A stretch of DNA of 20,777 nt from W0P28-013 sp963621145. Its GTDB lineage: Bacteria > Bacteroidota > Bacteroidia > Bacteroidales > Paludibacteraceae. The notes below the pieces were generated by a model, which worked only from the letters and a program-made list of their open reading frames with translations, ran no database searches and was not told where the DNA came from. Shown piece by piece: positions 1 to 6,728 of this stretch; within the stretch, counting starts at the first letter, position 1; each line of letters begins with the position of its first letter. Both the position numbers and the translations under genes were made by a program. The stretch spans positions 1 to 20,777 of the forward strand of contig CAVFDI010000034.1 of the NCBI GenBank assembly GCA_963621145.1, in the 5' to 3' direction.

Positions 1-52
1 AGACGAAGGAGACACAAAATTTGCGACAAAAATCGCCGCAATTATGGTCAAA

Positions 53-81
53 TCGGGGGTTCGAATCCCTCAGCGCCCACC
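53..81 (+). tRNA. tRNA 3' end (T arm and acceptor strand), probably a fragment
   Basis: A T arm is visible: stem GGGGG (55-59), loop TTCGAAT (60-66), stem CCCTC (67-71, one G-T pair). It is followed by a 7-nt acceptor strand AGCGCCC (72-78), discriminator A79 and CC. A matching 5' acceptor strand would read GGGCGCT, as in several Bacteroidota tRNAs such as Val, but it is not in the window. The bases just upstream (about 40-54) do not form a normal variable loop and anticodon stem, because extra bases lie between GGTC (46-49) and the T stem. This may therefore be only a 3' fragment, as left by element integration into a tRNA gene. The left edge of the window prevents a decision. Confidence 0.5.
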
Positions 82-82
82 C

Positions 83-121
83 GAAAAAAAACAGAGAACT
101 ACTAGTTCTCTGCTTTTTTTG
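83..121. terminator. Bidirectional intrinsic terminator
   Basis: A perfect 9-bp stem CAGAGAACT (92-100) pairs with AGTTCTCTG (104-112) around a 3-nt loop. It is preceded by eight A (84-91) and followed by C and seven T (114-120), so a U-tract follows the hairpin on either strand. It can end transcription from the tRNA-like sequence on the plus strand and from ispE on the minus strand. Confidence 0.85.
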
Positions 122-178
122 TTTATATTCCAGAAGTTACCTACCTTTAGGCATCGACGCATCAAATGCATGCCATAA

Positions 179-213
179 CAATTCAATAATTCAATGATTC
201 GATAAATCAATAA
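179..213. repeat. Short degenerate AT-rich repeat between terminator and ispE stop
   Basis: Degenerate 8-9-nt words of the type ATTCAATA, ATTCAATG, ATTCGATA and AATCAATA follow each other directly. They are non-coding. Similar low-complexity words occur in several other gaps of the window. Confidence 0.5.
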
Positions 214-1035
214 TTATTCTAACACCCTATTTATTAGCGCACGCCCTTCGTTGTCGGTTTTTGGCAATTTTGCCGTATCAAAATCGGGCGAAAAAAGTCC
301 GTAGATAGTGCTGCCACTGCCCGACATGGCAGCGTAAACTGCGCCACAATCGTACAACCACTGCTTAATCTCGCCCAACTCGGGGTGAAGCGGAAAAACA
401 CTCGCCTCAAAATCGTTGCACACACACTCCTTCCATGCCGTCATCGGACTCTGCAGAGCCTCGCGCAGACGTAACTCGGGCGAAACGCACTTCACGCCGC
501 GATACGCTTCGGCCGTCGAAATGTGCGTGTCGGGCTTAATCAGCACAATGTGCCAACCTTTGAGCGAGAGCGAGATTGGCGAAAATTCATTGCCAATTCC
601 TTCGGCAAAAACAGGCTTATTCCGCACAAAAAATGCACAGTCAGCACCCAACTGCGAGGCGTACCGCTCCAACTGCTCGACGGTGAGATGTAGCGAAAAA
701 TGCGCGTTCAACATCTTAAGCATGAAGGCCGCATCGCTAGAGCCACCGCCCAAACCTGCGCCCATGGGAATATTTTTTTGCAGCACAATCGCCACCTCGG
801 GAATACCGAAATCGGTTTGCAGCAGGCGAAATGCACGCACAACAAGATTTTTCTCCCAATCGCCCGCCACAGGCAAACCTAAAGTAGTGAGCGACAGCCG
901 TTTAGCAGGCACAATTTCCAGCGCATCGCACAACGGAATGGGATAAAACGCCGTCTCCAAATTGTGGTAACCATCGCTGCGCACGCCAACGACATTCAAA
1001 CCAATGTTTATTTTTGCATTCGGGAAAGAGATCAT
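214..1035 (-). CDS. ispE: 4-diphosphocytidyl-2-C-methyl-D-erythritol kinase
   Basis: IspE phosphorylates CDP-methylerythritol with ATP in the cytosolic MEP pathway of isoprenoid precursor synthesis. The 273-residue product is typical in length. Visible GHMP-kinase motifs are the N-terminal AKIN segment (residues 7-10, with the conserved Lys8), the glycine-rich ATP loop PMGAGLGGGSSDAA (90-103), the GADCAFF segment (130-136) whose Asp132 fits the catalytic aspartate, and the C-terminal MSGSGSTIYG motif (237-246). The ATG at 1035 is chosen because the protein starts right before the conserved PNAKINIGL segment. It is transcribed away from the tandem array, whose degenerate left edge begins about 6 bp from the start codon, so its promoter must lie in or beyond repeat DNA. 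Transcription probably ends at the bidirectional hairpin at 92-112. No other MEP gene is adjacent. Confidence 0.97.
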   Translation of the reverse strand: MISFPNAKINIGLNVVGVRSDGYHNLETAFYPIPLCDALEIVPAKRLSLTTLGLPVAGDWEKNLVVRAFRLLQTDFGIPEVAIVLQKNIPMGAGLGGGSSDAAFMLKMLNAHFSLHLTVEQLERYASQLGADCAFFVRNKPVFAEGIGNEFSPISLSLKGWHIVLIKPDTHISTAEAYRGVKCVSPELRLREALQSPMTAWKECVCNDFEASVFPLHPELGEIKQWLYDCGAVYAAMSGSGSTIYGLFSPDFDTAKLPKTDNEGRALINRVLE

Positions 1036-1041
1036 TATCTA

Positions 1042-1977
1042 GATTTCTAATTTCAGGTTTCAAATTTCAGATTAGTAGCAAGTCGCAAGATTTGAGTCGC
1101 AAGAAAAAGTCAATGCAGTTGAACAATAGAATTTCAGATTTCTAGTTTCAGATTTCAAATTAGTAGCAAGTCGCAAGATGTGAGTAGCAAGAAAAAGCCA
1201 GTGCAGCTGAACAATAGAATTTCAGATTTCAAATTTCAAGTTTCAGATTTCAAATTAGTAGCAAGTCGCAAGATGTGAGTAGCAAGAAAAAGCCAGTGCA
1301 GCTGAACAATAGAATTTCAGATTTCAAATTTCAAGTTTCAGATTTCAAATTAGTAGCAAGTCGCAAGATGTGAGTAGCAAGAAAAAGCCAGTGCAGCTGA
1401 ACAATAGAATTTCAGATTTCAAATTTCAAGTTTCAGATTTCAAATTAGTAGCAAGTCGCAAGATGTGAGTAGCAAGAAAAAGCCAGTGCAGCTGAACAAT
1501 AGAATTTCAGATTTCAAATTTCAAGTTTCAGATTTCAAATTAGTAGCAAGTCGCAAGATGTGAGTAGCAAGAAAAAGCCAGTGCAGCTGAACAATAGAAT
1601 TTCAGATTTCAAATTTCAAGTTTCAGATTTCAAATTAGTAGCAAGTCGCAAGATGTGAGTAGCAAGAAAAAGCCAGTGCAGCTGAACAATAGAATTTCAG
1701 ATTTCAAGTTTCAAGTTTCAGATTTCAAATTAGTAGCAAGTCGCAAGATTTGAGTCGCAAGAAAAAGTCAATGCAGTTGAACAATAGAATTTCAGATTTC
1801 TAGTTTCAGATTTCAAATTAGTAGCAAGTCGCAAGATGTGAGTAGCAAGAAAAAGCCAGTGCAGCTGAACAATAGAATTTCAGATTTCAAGTTTCAAGTT
1901 TCAGATTTCAAATTAGTAGCAAGTCGCAAGATTTGAGTCGCAAGAAAAAGCCAGTGCAGCTGAACAATAAAATTTCA
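1042..1977. repeat. Tandem array of 95-bp and 88-bp units
   Basis: Unit starts, taken at AGTAGCAAGTCGCAAG, lie at 1074, 1162, 1257, 1352, 1447, 1542, 1637, 1732, 1820 and 1915, giving spacings of 88, 95 (six times), 88 and 95. The units at 1162-1636 (five copies) appear identical. The units at 1637 and 1820 share one substitution. The 88-bp units at 1074 and 1732 are identical to each other and lack 7 bp in the TTTCA-rich part. The last copy (1915 to about 1970) is partial and mixes features of both types. Each unit joins a GTAGCAAG/TCGCAAG segment, a GCAGCTG palindrome and a run of degenerate TTTCA words. Neither period is a multiple of three and stops are frequent, so it is non-coding. It fills most of the gap between divergent ispE and the glycosyltransferase. 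Confidence 0.95.
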
Positions 1978-2001
1978 TTTTTTTTGATTCGCCAGCTACT
2001 T

Positions 2002-2041
2002 TAAACTCTAACCTATTTTTCTAAACTCTAACCTATTTTTC
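2002..2041. repeat. Exact 20-bp tandem duplication
   Basis: A 20-bp unit beginning TAAACTCTAACC occurs twice without a gap (2002-2021 and 2022-2041), just after the large array. It is non-coding. Confidence 0.9.
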
Positions 2042-2082
2042 TCTGCACTCGCTTATCGCACAACCAAACGCAGATACAAGTC

Positions 2083-2121
2083 CTTACTCTTTATTCTTTA
2101 TTCTTTACTCCTTACTCTCAA
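2083..2121. repeat. Pyrimidine-rich degenerate heptamer repeat
   Basis: Consecutive words of the type CTTACTC, CTTTATT and CTTTACT form a nearly pure pyrimidine-plus-A tract. The remaining bases of the 1036-2190 gap show no other recognisable element. Confidence 0.6.
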
Positions 2122-2190
2122 AACGTGCAAAATTACTCATTTTGTTGATAACTTCTTGTATTTTCTAGCCAAAAATCGAGCAATAAAGCG

Positions 2191-2198
2191 TAATTTTG
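2191..2198 (+). promoter_or_regulatory. Bacteroidota -7 element of the glycosyltransferase gene
   Basis: TAATTTTG matches TAnnTTTG and lies 27 bp before the chosen ATG at 2226. No clear -33 box is seen at the expected distance. A TTG codon in the same frame at 2196 overlaps this element and would be an unlikely start. Confidence 0.5.
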
Positions 2199-2225
2199 CA
2201 TTTTGATCGTAAAACAAGCCGAACA

Positions 2226-3383
2226 ATGTTCGATTTTCAAACCCTATTTTTTCAAATCACGCCGCTGCAATGGACGCTTTTTGGCGCACTTTTGGCAGTG
2301 TTTAGCGTGCAACTGTTCGTCTATCTCTACTATTTCACAGGCATCGTTCGGCACAATTCGCCCAAACAAGAAAAGACACAAAACGCTGAGCAACAGCCAG
2401 TTTCGGTGATTATCTGCGCTCGCAACGAGACTGAAAATCTGGAACATTTTCTGCCGCTTGTACTCGAACAAGACTACCCCAACTACGAGGTGATAGTGGT
2501 GAACGACGGCGCAAACGACGAAACCGAAACGCTACTGGCACAACTAAAATTGAACTATCCGCACCTGCGCTACACCTTCACGCCCGAGCAGACCGATGTG
2601 GTTTCGCGCAAAAAATTGGCGCTGACCATCGGCATAAAATCGGCGCAAAACGACCTGCTACTATTCACCGATGCCGACTGCCGCCCCACATCGACGCACT
2701 GGATTTCGGAGATGATGGCGCAATTCACAGAAAACACCGAATTTGTGCTTGGCTACGGCGGCTATCTGCCACAAAAAACGCTGCTGAGCCGCATGATTTC
2801 GTACGACACGCTCACCATCGCCATGCAATATCTCGGGTTCGCCTTTCGCGGAAAACCCTACATGGGCGTAGGGCGCAATTTGGCATACCGACGCAGCACT
2901 TTCTTCGCCAACAAAGGCTTTGCAGGCTCGCTCCACATCGCTTCGGGCGACGACGACCTGCTCGTAAACCGCTTTGCCAACGCCACAAACACGCATTTCG
3001 TCGCCACCGCCACCAGCAGCACACTATCGCTGCCCAAAAACACTTTTGGCGAATGGTATCGACAAAAAGAACGCCACCTCTCCACCGCGCCGCACTACAG
3101 CAAAAACAGCCGCCGCATGGTGTCGCTCGAGCCCACAACGCGCGGATTGTTCTACGCACTCGCCATCGCACTACTCTGCACCACCAACATTTTGGCGATT
3201 GGCGCTGCACTCACCGTGCTGCTTTTGCGCTACATTTGCCAAGCCACAGTCATCAACCTCACTGCCACGCAACTCGGCGAACGACATTTCTACCTCACCA
3301 TTCCGCTATTCGACATTTTCTTACCACTCATCACACTATTTTTGCTGATTTTCGGACGAAAAAAGGGCATAAAATGGAAATAA
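2226..3383 (+). CDS. Membrane-anchored family 2 glycosyltransferase
   Basis: The 385-residue product has an N-terminal hydrophobic helix (about 10-33), a cytosolic GT-A fold domain and a hydrophobic C-terminal third with two or more helices (from about 305). GT2 hallmarks are the PVSVIICARNE strand, VIVVNDGANDET for nucleotide-sugar binding, the metal-binding DAD in FTDADCRP, a GRNLAYRR segment, and RQKERH in place of the QxxRW acceptor-site motif. GT2 enzymes of this layout transfer sugars from nucleotide donors at the inner face of the cytoplasmic membrane to lipids or polysaccharide. The substrate cannot be inferred. The ATG at 2226 is preferred over an in-frame TTG at 2196, which lies inside the likely promoter. 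The gene appears monocistronic, with its own promoter and a strong terminator. Confidence 0.9.
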   Translation: MFDFQTLFFQITPLQWTLFGALLAVFSVQLFVYLYYFTGIVRHNSPKQEKTQNAEQQPVSVIICARNETENLEHFLPLVLEQDYPNYEVIVVNDGANDETETLLAQLKLNYPHLRYTFTPEQTDVVSRKKLALTIGIKSAQNDLLLFTDADCRPTSTHWISEMMAQFTENTEFVLGYGGYLPQKTLLSRMISYDTLTIAMQYLGFAFRGKPYMGVGRNLAYRRSTFFANKGFAGSLHIASGDDDLLVNRFANATNTHFVATATSSTLSLPKNTFGEWYRQKERHLSTAPHYSKNSRRMVSLEPTTRGLFYALAIALLCTTNILAIGAALTVLLLRYICQATVINLTATQLGERHFYLTIPLFDIFLPLITLFLLIFGRKKGIKWK

Positions 3384-3389
3384 TCGACC

Positions 3390-3428
3390 AAAAATCGTAA
3401 AAAAATCACTTTTTTGCGATTTTTTTTG
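3390..3428 (+). terminator. Intrinsic terminator after the glycosyltransferase gene
   Basis: AAAAATCG (3390-3397) pairs with CGATTTTT (3417-3424). The stem extends inward through a T-G pair and an A6/T6 run to a short TCAC loop, and it ends in a T tract to 3427. The end of the T tract is also used by the -33 box of the next gene. Confidence 0.85.
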
Positions 3429-3457
3429 TCTTATACCGAAAAAAGTTACTACATTTG
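3425..3457 (+). promoter_or_regulatory. Bacteroidota promoter of the DUF349 gene
   Basis: TTTG (3425-3428), a 21-bp spacer, then TACATTTG (3450-3457) matching TAnnTTTG. The start codon is about 75 bp downstream, so a leader of about 70 nt is expected. Confidence 0.7.
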
Positions 3458-3532
3458 TGCAAAATTTCGCAAGCACATTTGCTAGTGCGGATAATCGCGA
3501 ATAATTATTGAATTGAACCCCTTCTGAAAACT

Positions 3533-5257
3533 ATGGAAGAACCAAACAAAACGGCCGAACAACCTGTAGCCGAAAAACTGAACGAAGTCATCGAATCGGT
3601 GGCACAACACGCCAACAAATTCTACAACCTCACTCGCGAAGAGATGGTTGCGAAACTTGCTGAACTGATTGAAACAAAGCCGATTAGCGATGTGAAAGAC
3701 CAAATCGATAGCCTGAAGCAGAACTTCTATCGCAAGTTAAAAATAGAGATGGAAGCCGCGCTCAACAACGAGGACGAAGGCAACGAAAAAGCCATTCTCG
3801 ACATCGATGCTTTGGAGGTGAAATTCAAAGAATTGCTGGCGAAATATCGCGAACTGAAAGCCGCCGAAAATGCAGCCACCGAAGCCGAACAAGAGAAAAA
3901 TCTGACTGAAAAATTGCGCATTCTCGACGAATTGGAGCATCTCACCACATCGACCGACGACCTGACGGAGGTGCTGAACGCATTCCACAAACTGCAACAA
4001 GAGTGGAAAAACATAGGACAAGTGCCAGCACAAAAAGTTACCGAACTCTGGAAAGCCTACAGCGCATATCTCGAAAAATTCTACGACCTGCAAAGAATCA
4101 GCAACGACCTGCGCGACTACGATTTCAAGAAAAACCTTGAAGCCAAAACCGCACTTTGCGAGCAAGCCGAAAAACTATCGAGCGACGAGATTCCAGCCGT
4201 CGATGCCTTCAAACAGCTGCAAAAACTGCACGAAGAGTGGCGCGAGATTGGTCCCGTGGCACGCGAACTGCGCGAACAGATTTGGGATCGTTTCAAAACG
4301 GCTTCGACTGCCGTGAACAAGCGTCACCAAGCCTATTTCGAGAGCATCAAAGAGCAAGAAGAAAAATTCGTTGCCGAAAAAGATGCGCTGTGCGAACAGA
4401 TAGAAAAAATCGACCTCGAGGCTCTGAAAACCATCAAACAGTGGGAAGAGAAGACCAAAGAGGTGATCGACATTCAAAACCGCTGGAAAGCCATTGGCGG
4501 CGTGCCTTCGTACAAAGCCGCTGTGAAAGCATTCCGCCGTTTCCGCACCGCTTGCGACAACTATTTCAACGCCAAAAAAGCATTCTACAAAACCGTGAAA
4601 GGCGAATGGGCCAAGAATTTTGAAGCCAAGAAAGCCCTTTGCGAGCAAGCCGAGGCGCTAAAAGACAGCACCGAATGGAAAGAGACTGCCGAAAAATTCG
4701 TAGCGCTGCAAAAAGAGTGGAAAAAACTCGGTCCAACGGCACGCAAACAGTCCGACCTCATCTGGAAACGCTTTGTTACGGCATGCGACTATTTCTTCGA
4801 GCAGAAAGCCGCCAATTTCTCCGACAAATATTCCGAAGAGATTGCCAACCTGAAAGCCAAGAAAGCCATTATCGAAAAAATGGTGAACTACGCAGCCACG
4901 GGCGATGCCAAGCAAGATGCCGACGCGCTGAATGCCATGATTGAAGAGTACGGCAAAATTGGTTTCGTGCCTTTCCGCGAAAAAGATAAGTTGGCAAAAG
5001 CCTTCCGTGCAGCGATGGACAAACACGCCGAACTGCTGAAAAGTCACCGCGAGGGCAAACCTTCGAACGAGCGCGCCAAACTGTTGAAAGAGTACGACCG
5101 CCTGAAATCGGAATTGGCAACCTACGAAAACAACATCGGCTTTTTCAACCAGAAAACCGCTGGCGCAATGGCCGAATTGATGAACAAAAAAATTGAAAAA
5201 CTACGTGCGCAATACAACAAAGTTGTGGAGCAGATAAAAGCCCTCGACCAAGAATAA
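3533..5257 (+). CDS. DUF349-repeat, coiled-coil-rich cytosolic protein
   Basis: The 574-residue, strongly charged helical protein has no signal peptide or membrane segment. Five DUF349-type repeats can be placed by their EW-x-x-(I/L)G core: EWKNIGQVP (157-165), EWREIGPVA (235-243), RWKAIGGVP (317-325), EWKKLGPTA (395-403) and EYGKIGFVP (472-480), about 77-82 residues apart. Each is followed by an (I/L)W/F..F..A-type helix, and inner copies share a KALCEQAE-like linker. Proteins with this repeat are widespread and often long in Bacteroidota. Their molecular function is not established to my knowledge, so none is assigned. The C-terminus (about 510-574) is a further coiled coil. It has its own promoter and terminator and is not in an operon with panB. 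Confidence 0.9.
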   Translation: MEEPNKTAEQPVAEKLNEVIESVAQHANKFYNLTREEMVAKLAELIETKPISDVKDQIDSLKQNFYRKLKIEMEAALNNEDEGNEKAILDIDALEVKFKELLAKYRELKAAENAATEAEQEKNLTEKLRILDELEHLTTSTDDLTEVLNAFHKLQQEWKNIGQVPAQKVTELWKAYSAYLEKFYDLQRISNDLRDYDFKKNLEAKTALCEQAEKLSSDEIPAVDAFKQLQKLHEEWREIGPVARELREQIWDRFKTASTAVNKRHQAYFESIKEQEEKFVAEKDALCEQIEKIDLEALKTIKQWEEKTKEVIDIQNRWKAIGGVPSYKAAVKAFRRFRTACDNYFNAKKAFYKTVKGEWAKNFEAKKALCEQAEALKDSTEWKETAEKFVALQKEWKKLGPTARKQSDLIWKRFVTACDYFFEQKAANFSDKYSEEIANLKAKKAIIEKMVNYAATGDAKQDADALNAMIEEYGKIGFVPFREKDKLAKAFRAAMDKHAELLKSHREGKPSNERAKLLKEYDRLKSELATYENNIGFFNQKTAGAMAELMNKKIEKLRAQYNKVVEQIKALDQE

Positions 5258-5284
5258 GCGCAATTTTCAAAAAAGAAAAAAGAA

Positions 5285-5315
5285 GATGGCGCATCGAAAA
5301 ATGTGCCATCTTTTT
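5285..5315 (+). terminator. Intrinsic terminator after the DUF349 gene
   Basis: GATGGCGCAT (5285-5294) pairs with ATGTGCCATC (5301-5310, one G-U pair) around a CGAAAA loop, followed by five T. Confidence 0.92.
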
Positions 5316-5330
5316 GCACTAACCACCTGA

Positions 5331-5363
5331 TTATTAAGTTATTAATTTATTAAATTATTAAAA
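5331..5363. repeat. Degenerate TTATTAA repeat before panB
   Basis: Repeated words of the TTATTAA/TTATTAAAT type fill the gap from the terminator to the panB start. They could supply an AT-rich promoter region, but no clear TAnnTTTG is present. Confidence 0.45.
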
Positions 5364-5370
5364 ATTCATC

Positions 5371-6192
5371 ATGTCTGTTCATACCCCCGAAGATGTTCGG
5401 AAAGTAACCACACGCCGCTTGTGCGAAATGAAACAACGCGGCGAAAAAATAAGCATGCTCACCTCGTACGATTTCACCATGGCGCAGATTGTCGATCGCG
5501 CTGGCGTGGATGTGATTTTGGTGGGCGATTCGGCCTCGAATGTGGTAGCTGGCAATGTAACCACACTGCCTATCACACTCGACCAGATGATTTACCACGG
5601 GAAATCGGTGGTTCGTGCCGTGAAACGCGCCCTTGTGGTGGTCGATATGCCGTTCGGCTCGTACCAAACAAGCGATGTCGAAGCCGTGCAAAACGCCATC
5701 AAAGTGATGAAGATAACCCACGCCGATGCGCTAAAACTGGAAGGCGGAGTTGAGATAATCGATGCCGTGAAAAAGATTTTGGCGGCTGGCATTCCGATAA
5801 TGGGTCATCTGGGACTGATGCCGCAATCGATAAACAAGTACGGCACCTACACCGTGCGCGCCAAAGACGAAGCCGAAGCCGAGAAACTGCTTTCCGATGC
5901 AAAATTGCTCGAAGAGGCAGGCTGTTTTGCGCTAGTTTTGGAGAAGATTCCCGCCGCACTGGCCGAACGCGTTGCCAAAGAACTCACCATTCCTGTGATT
6001 GGCATTGGTGCTGGTGGCGCAGTCGATGGTCAGGTGCTGGTGCTACACGATATGCTCGGACTCACGCAAGGTTTCACACCACGCTTCCTGCGCCGCTATG
6101 CCGACCTGAATTCGGTGATGACCGAAGCCGTGCAACACTACGTGAGCGACGTGAAAAACTGCGATTTCCCGAACGAACAAGAGCAGTATTAA
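5371..6192 (+). CDS. panB: 3-methyl-2-oxobutanoate hydroxymethyltransferase
   Basis: PanB transfers a hydroxymethyl group from 5,10-methylene-tetrahydrofolate to alpha-ketoisovalerate, giving ketopantoate, the first committed step of pantothenate and coenzyme A synthesis in the cytosol. The 273-residue length is typical. The TIM-barrel motifs are intact: LVGDS with metal ligand Asp53, VVVDMPFGSY with Asp92, KLEGG with Glu124, MGHLGLMPQS (144-153), VLEKIP with the probable catalytic Glu191, GIGAG (211-215) and VLVLHDMLG (222-230). The ATG at 5371 is the first start and fits the family N-terminus. panC and panD are not nearby. A hairpin with a short T run at 6219-6247 may end its transcript. 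Confidence 0.97.
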   Translation: MSVHTPEDVRKVTTRRLCEMKQRGEKISMLTSYDFTMAQIVDRAGVDVILVGDSASNVVAGNVTTLPITLDQMIYHGKSVVRAVKRALVVVDMPFGSYQTSDVEAVQNAIKVMKITHADALKLEGGVEIIDAVKKILAAGIPIMGHLGLMPQSINKYGTYTVRAKDEAEAEKLLSDAKLLEEAGCFALVLEKIPAALAERVAKELTIPVIGIGAGGAVDGQVLVLHDMLGLTQGFTPRFLRRYADLNSVMTEAVQHYVSDVKNCDFPNEQEQY

Positions 6193-6218
6193 TTTAGCAT
6201 TAAGAATTAAGAATAATC

Positions 6219-6247
6219 ACCGCAAAGATTGTGTTTTCTGCGGTTTT
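6219..6247 (+). terminator. Possible weak terminator after panB
   Basis: ACCGCA (6219-6224) pairs with TGCGGT (6239-6244); after one mismatch three more weak pairs follow. The hairpin is followed by only four T. Confidence 0.4.
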
Positions 6248-6341
6248 AGATTCAACATCCTATTAGAAATCTAGAAACGATTTTTTTCACCGTCTATTCT
6301 CAATTGCACTTACTCCTAATCTGAAATTTGATTTTTTGCAA

Positions 6342-6391
6342 CAAGCGAGAGCAGAGCCAAACTTGTTTGGGCTATGCCGAGCGGAGCAAAA
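6342..6391. repeat. Imperfect inverted repeat before the DUF3467 gene
   Basis: The centre CCAAAC-TT-GTTTGG (6357-6370) is a perfect dyad. Imperfect arms extend outward (AGCAGAG on the left against CTATGC on the right) with GCGAG and GAGCGG beyond them. It resembles a dispersed intergenic palindrome more than a terminator, because there is no T tract. The in-frame ATG at 6374 lies inside it. Confidence 0.5.
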
Positions 6392-6412
6392 ATCGATCTG
6401 AAATCCCACACT

Positions 6413-6721
6413 ATGGACGACAAAAACAAACAACTCGAAGTGGCCATTGCGCCCGAGGTGGCTGGCGGCACATACGCCAATTTGGCCATCATTTCGCACT
6501 CAAGCGCGGAATTTATCATCGATTTTGCAAGCATGCTGCCAGGCACGCCCAAAGCCAATGTGCGCTCGCGCATTGTGATGACGCCCGACCACGCTAAACG
6601 CTTGCTCGCTGCGCTGAACGAAAACATAGCAAAATACGAGCAACAATTCGGCACAATCGACCTCGGCAACGGCAACACTTTCGTTCCTCCAATGCCAATG
6701 TTTGGCGGCGGACAGGCCTGA
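6413..6721 (+). CDS. DUF3467 family small protein
   Basis: The 102-residue soluble protein matches the DUF3467 pattern: a beta-rich N-terminus (VAIAPEVAGGTYANLAIISHSSAEFIIDF), then a segment with the SRIVMTPDHAKRLLAALNENIAKYEQQFG core, and a glycine/proline/methionine-rich tail ending in PPMPMFGGG. The biochemical role of the family is not known to me, so no function is given. The ATG at 6413 is preferred over the one at 6374, because the 13 extra residues would be encoded by the inverted repeat and fall outside the conserved domain. Its stop lies only 7 bp before the tilS ATG, so the two genes are very likely co-transcribed. Confidence 0.88.
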   Translation: MDDKNKQLEVAIAPEVAGGTYANLAIISHSSAEFIIDFASMLPGTPKANVRSRIVMTPDHAKRLLAALNENIAKYEQQFGTIDLGNGNTFVPPMPMFGGGQA

Positions 6722-6728
6722 TTTTCAG

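Noticed and set aside
1..82. 3' end of a tmRNA
   Set aside because: The acceptor strand AGCGCCC and the bases before the T stem do not fit the usual tmRNA ends (GGGGCTG/CAGCTCC type and a GGAC segment before the T arm).
1042..1977. CRISPR array
   Set aside because: Units are 88-95 bp and identical over their whole length. There are no short direct repeats with unique spacers and no cas genes.
2196..2225. Earlier TTG start of the glycosyltransferase
   Set aside because: It overlaps the -7 element and adds residues before the first membrane helix.
6374..6412. Earlier ATG start of DUF3467
   Set aside because: The extension is encoded by the inverted repeat element and lies outside the conserved domain.
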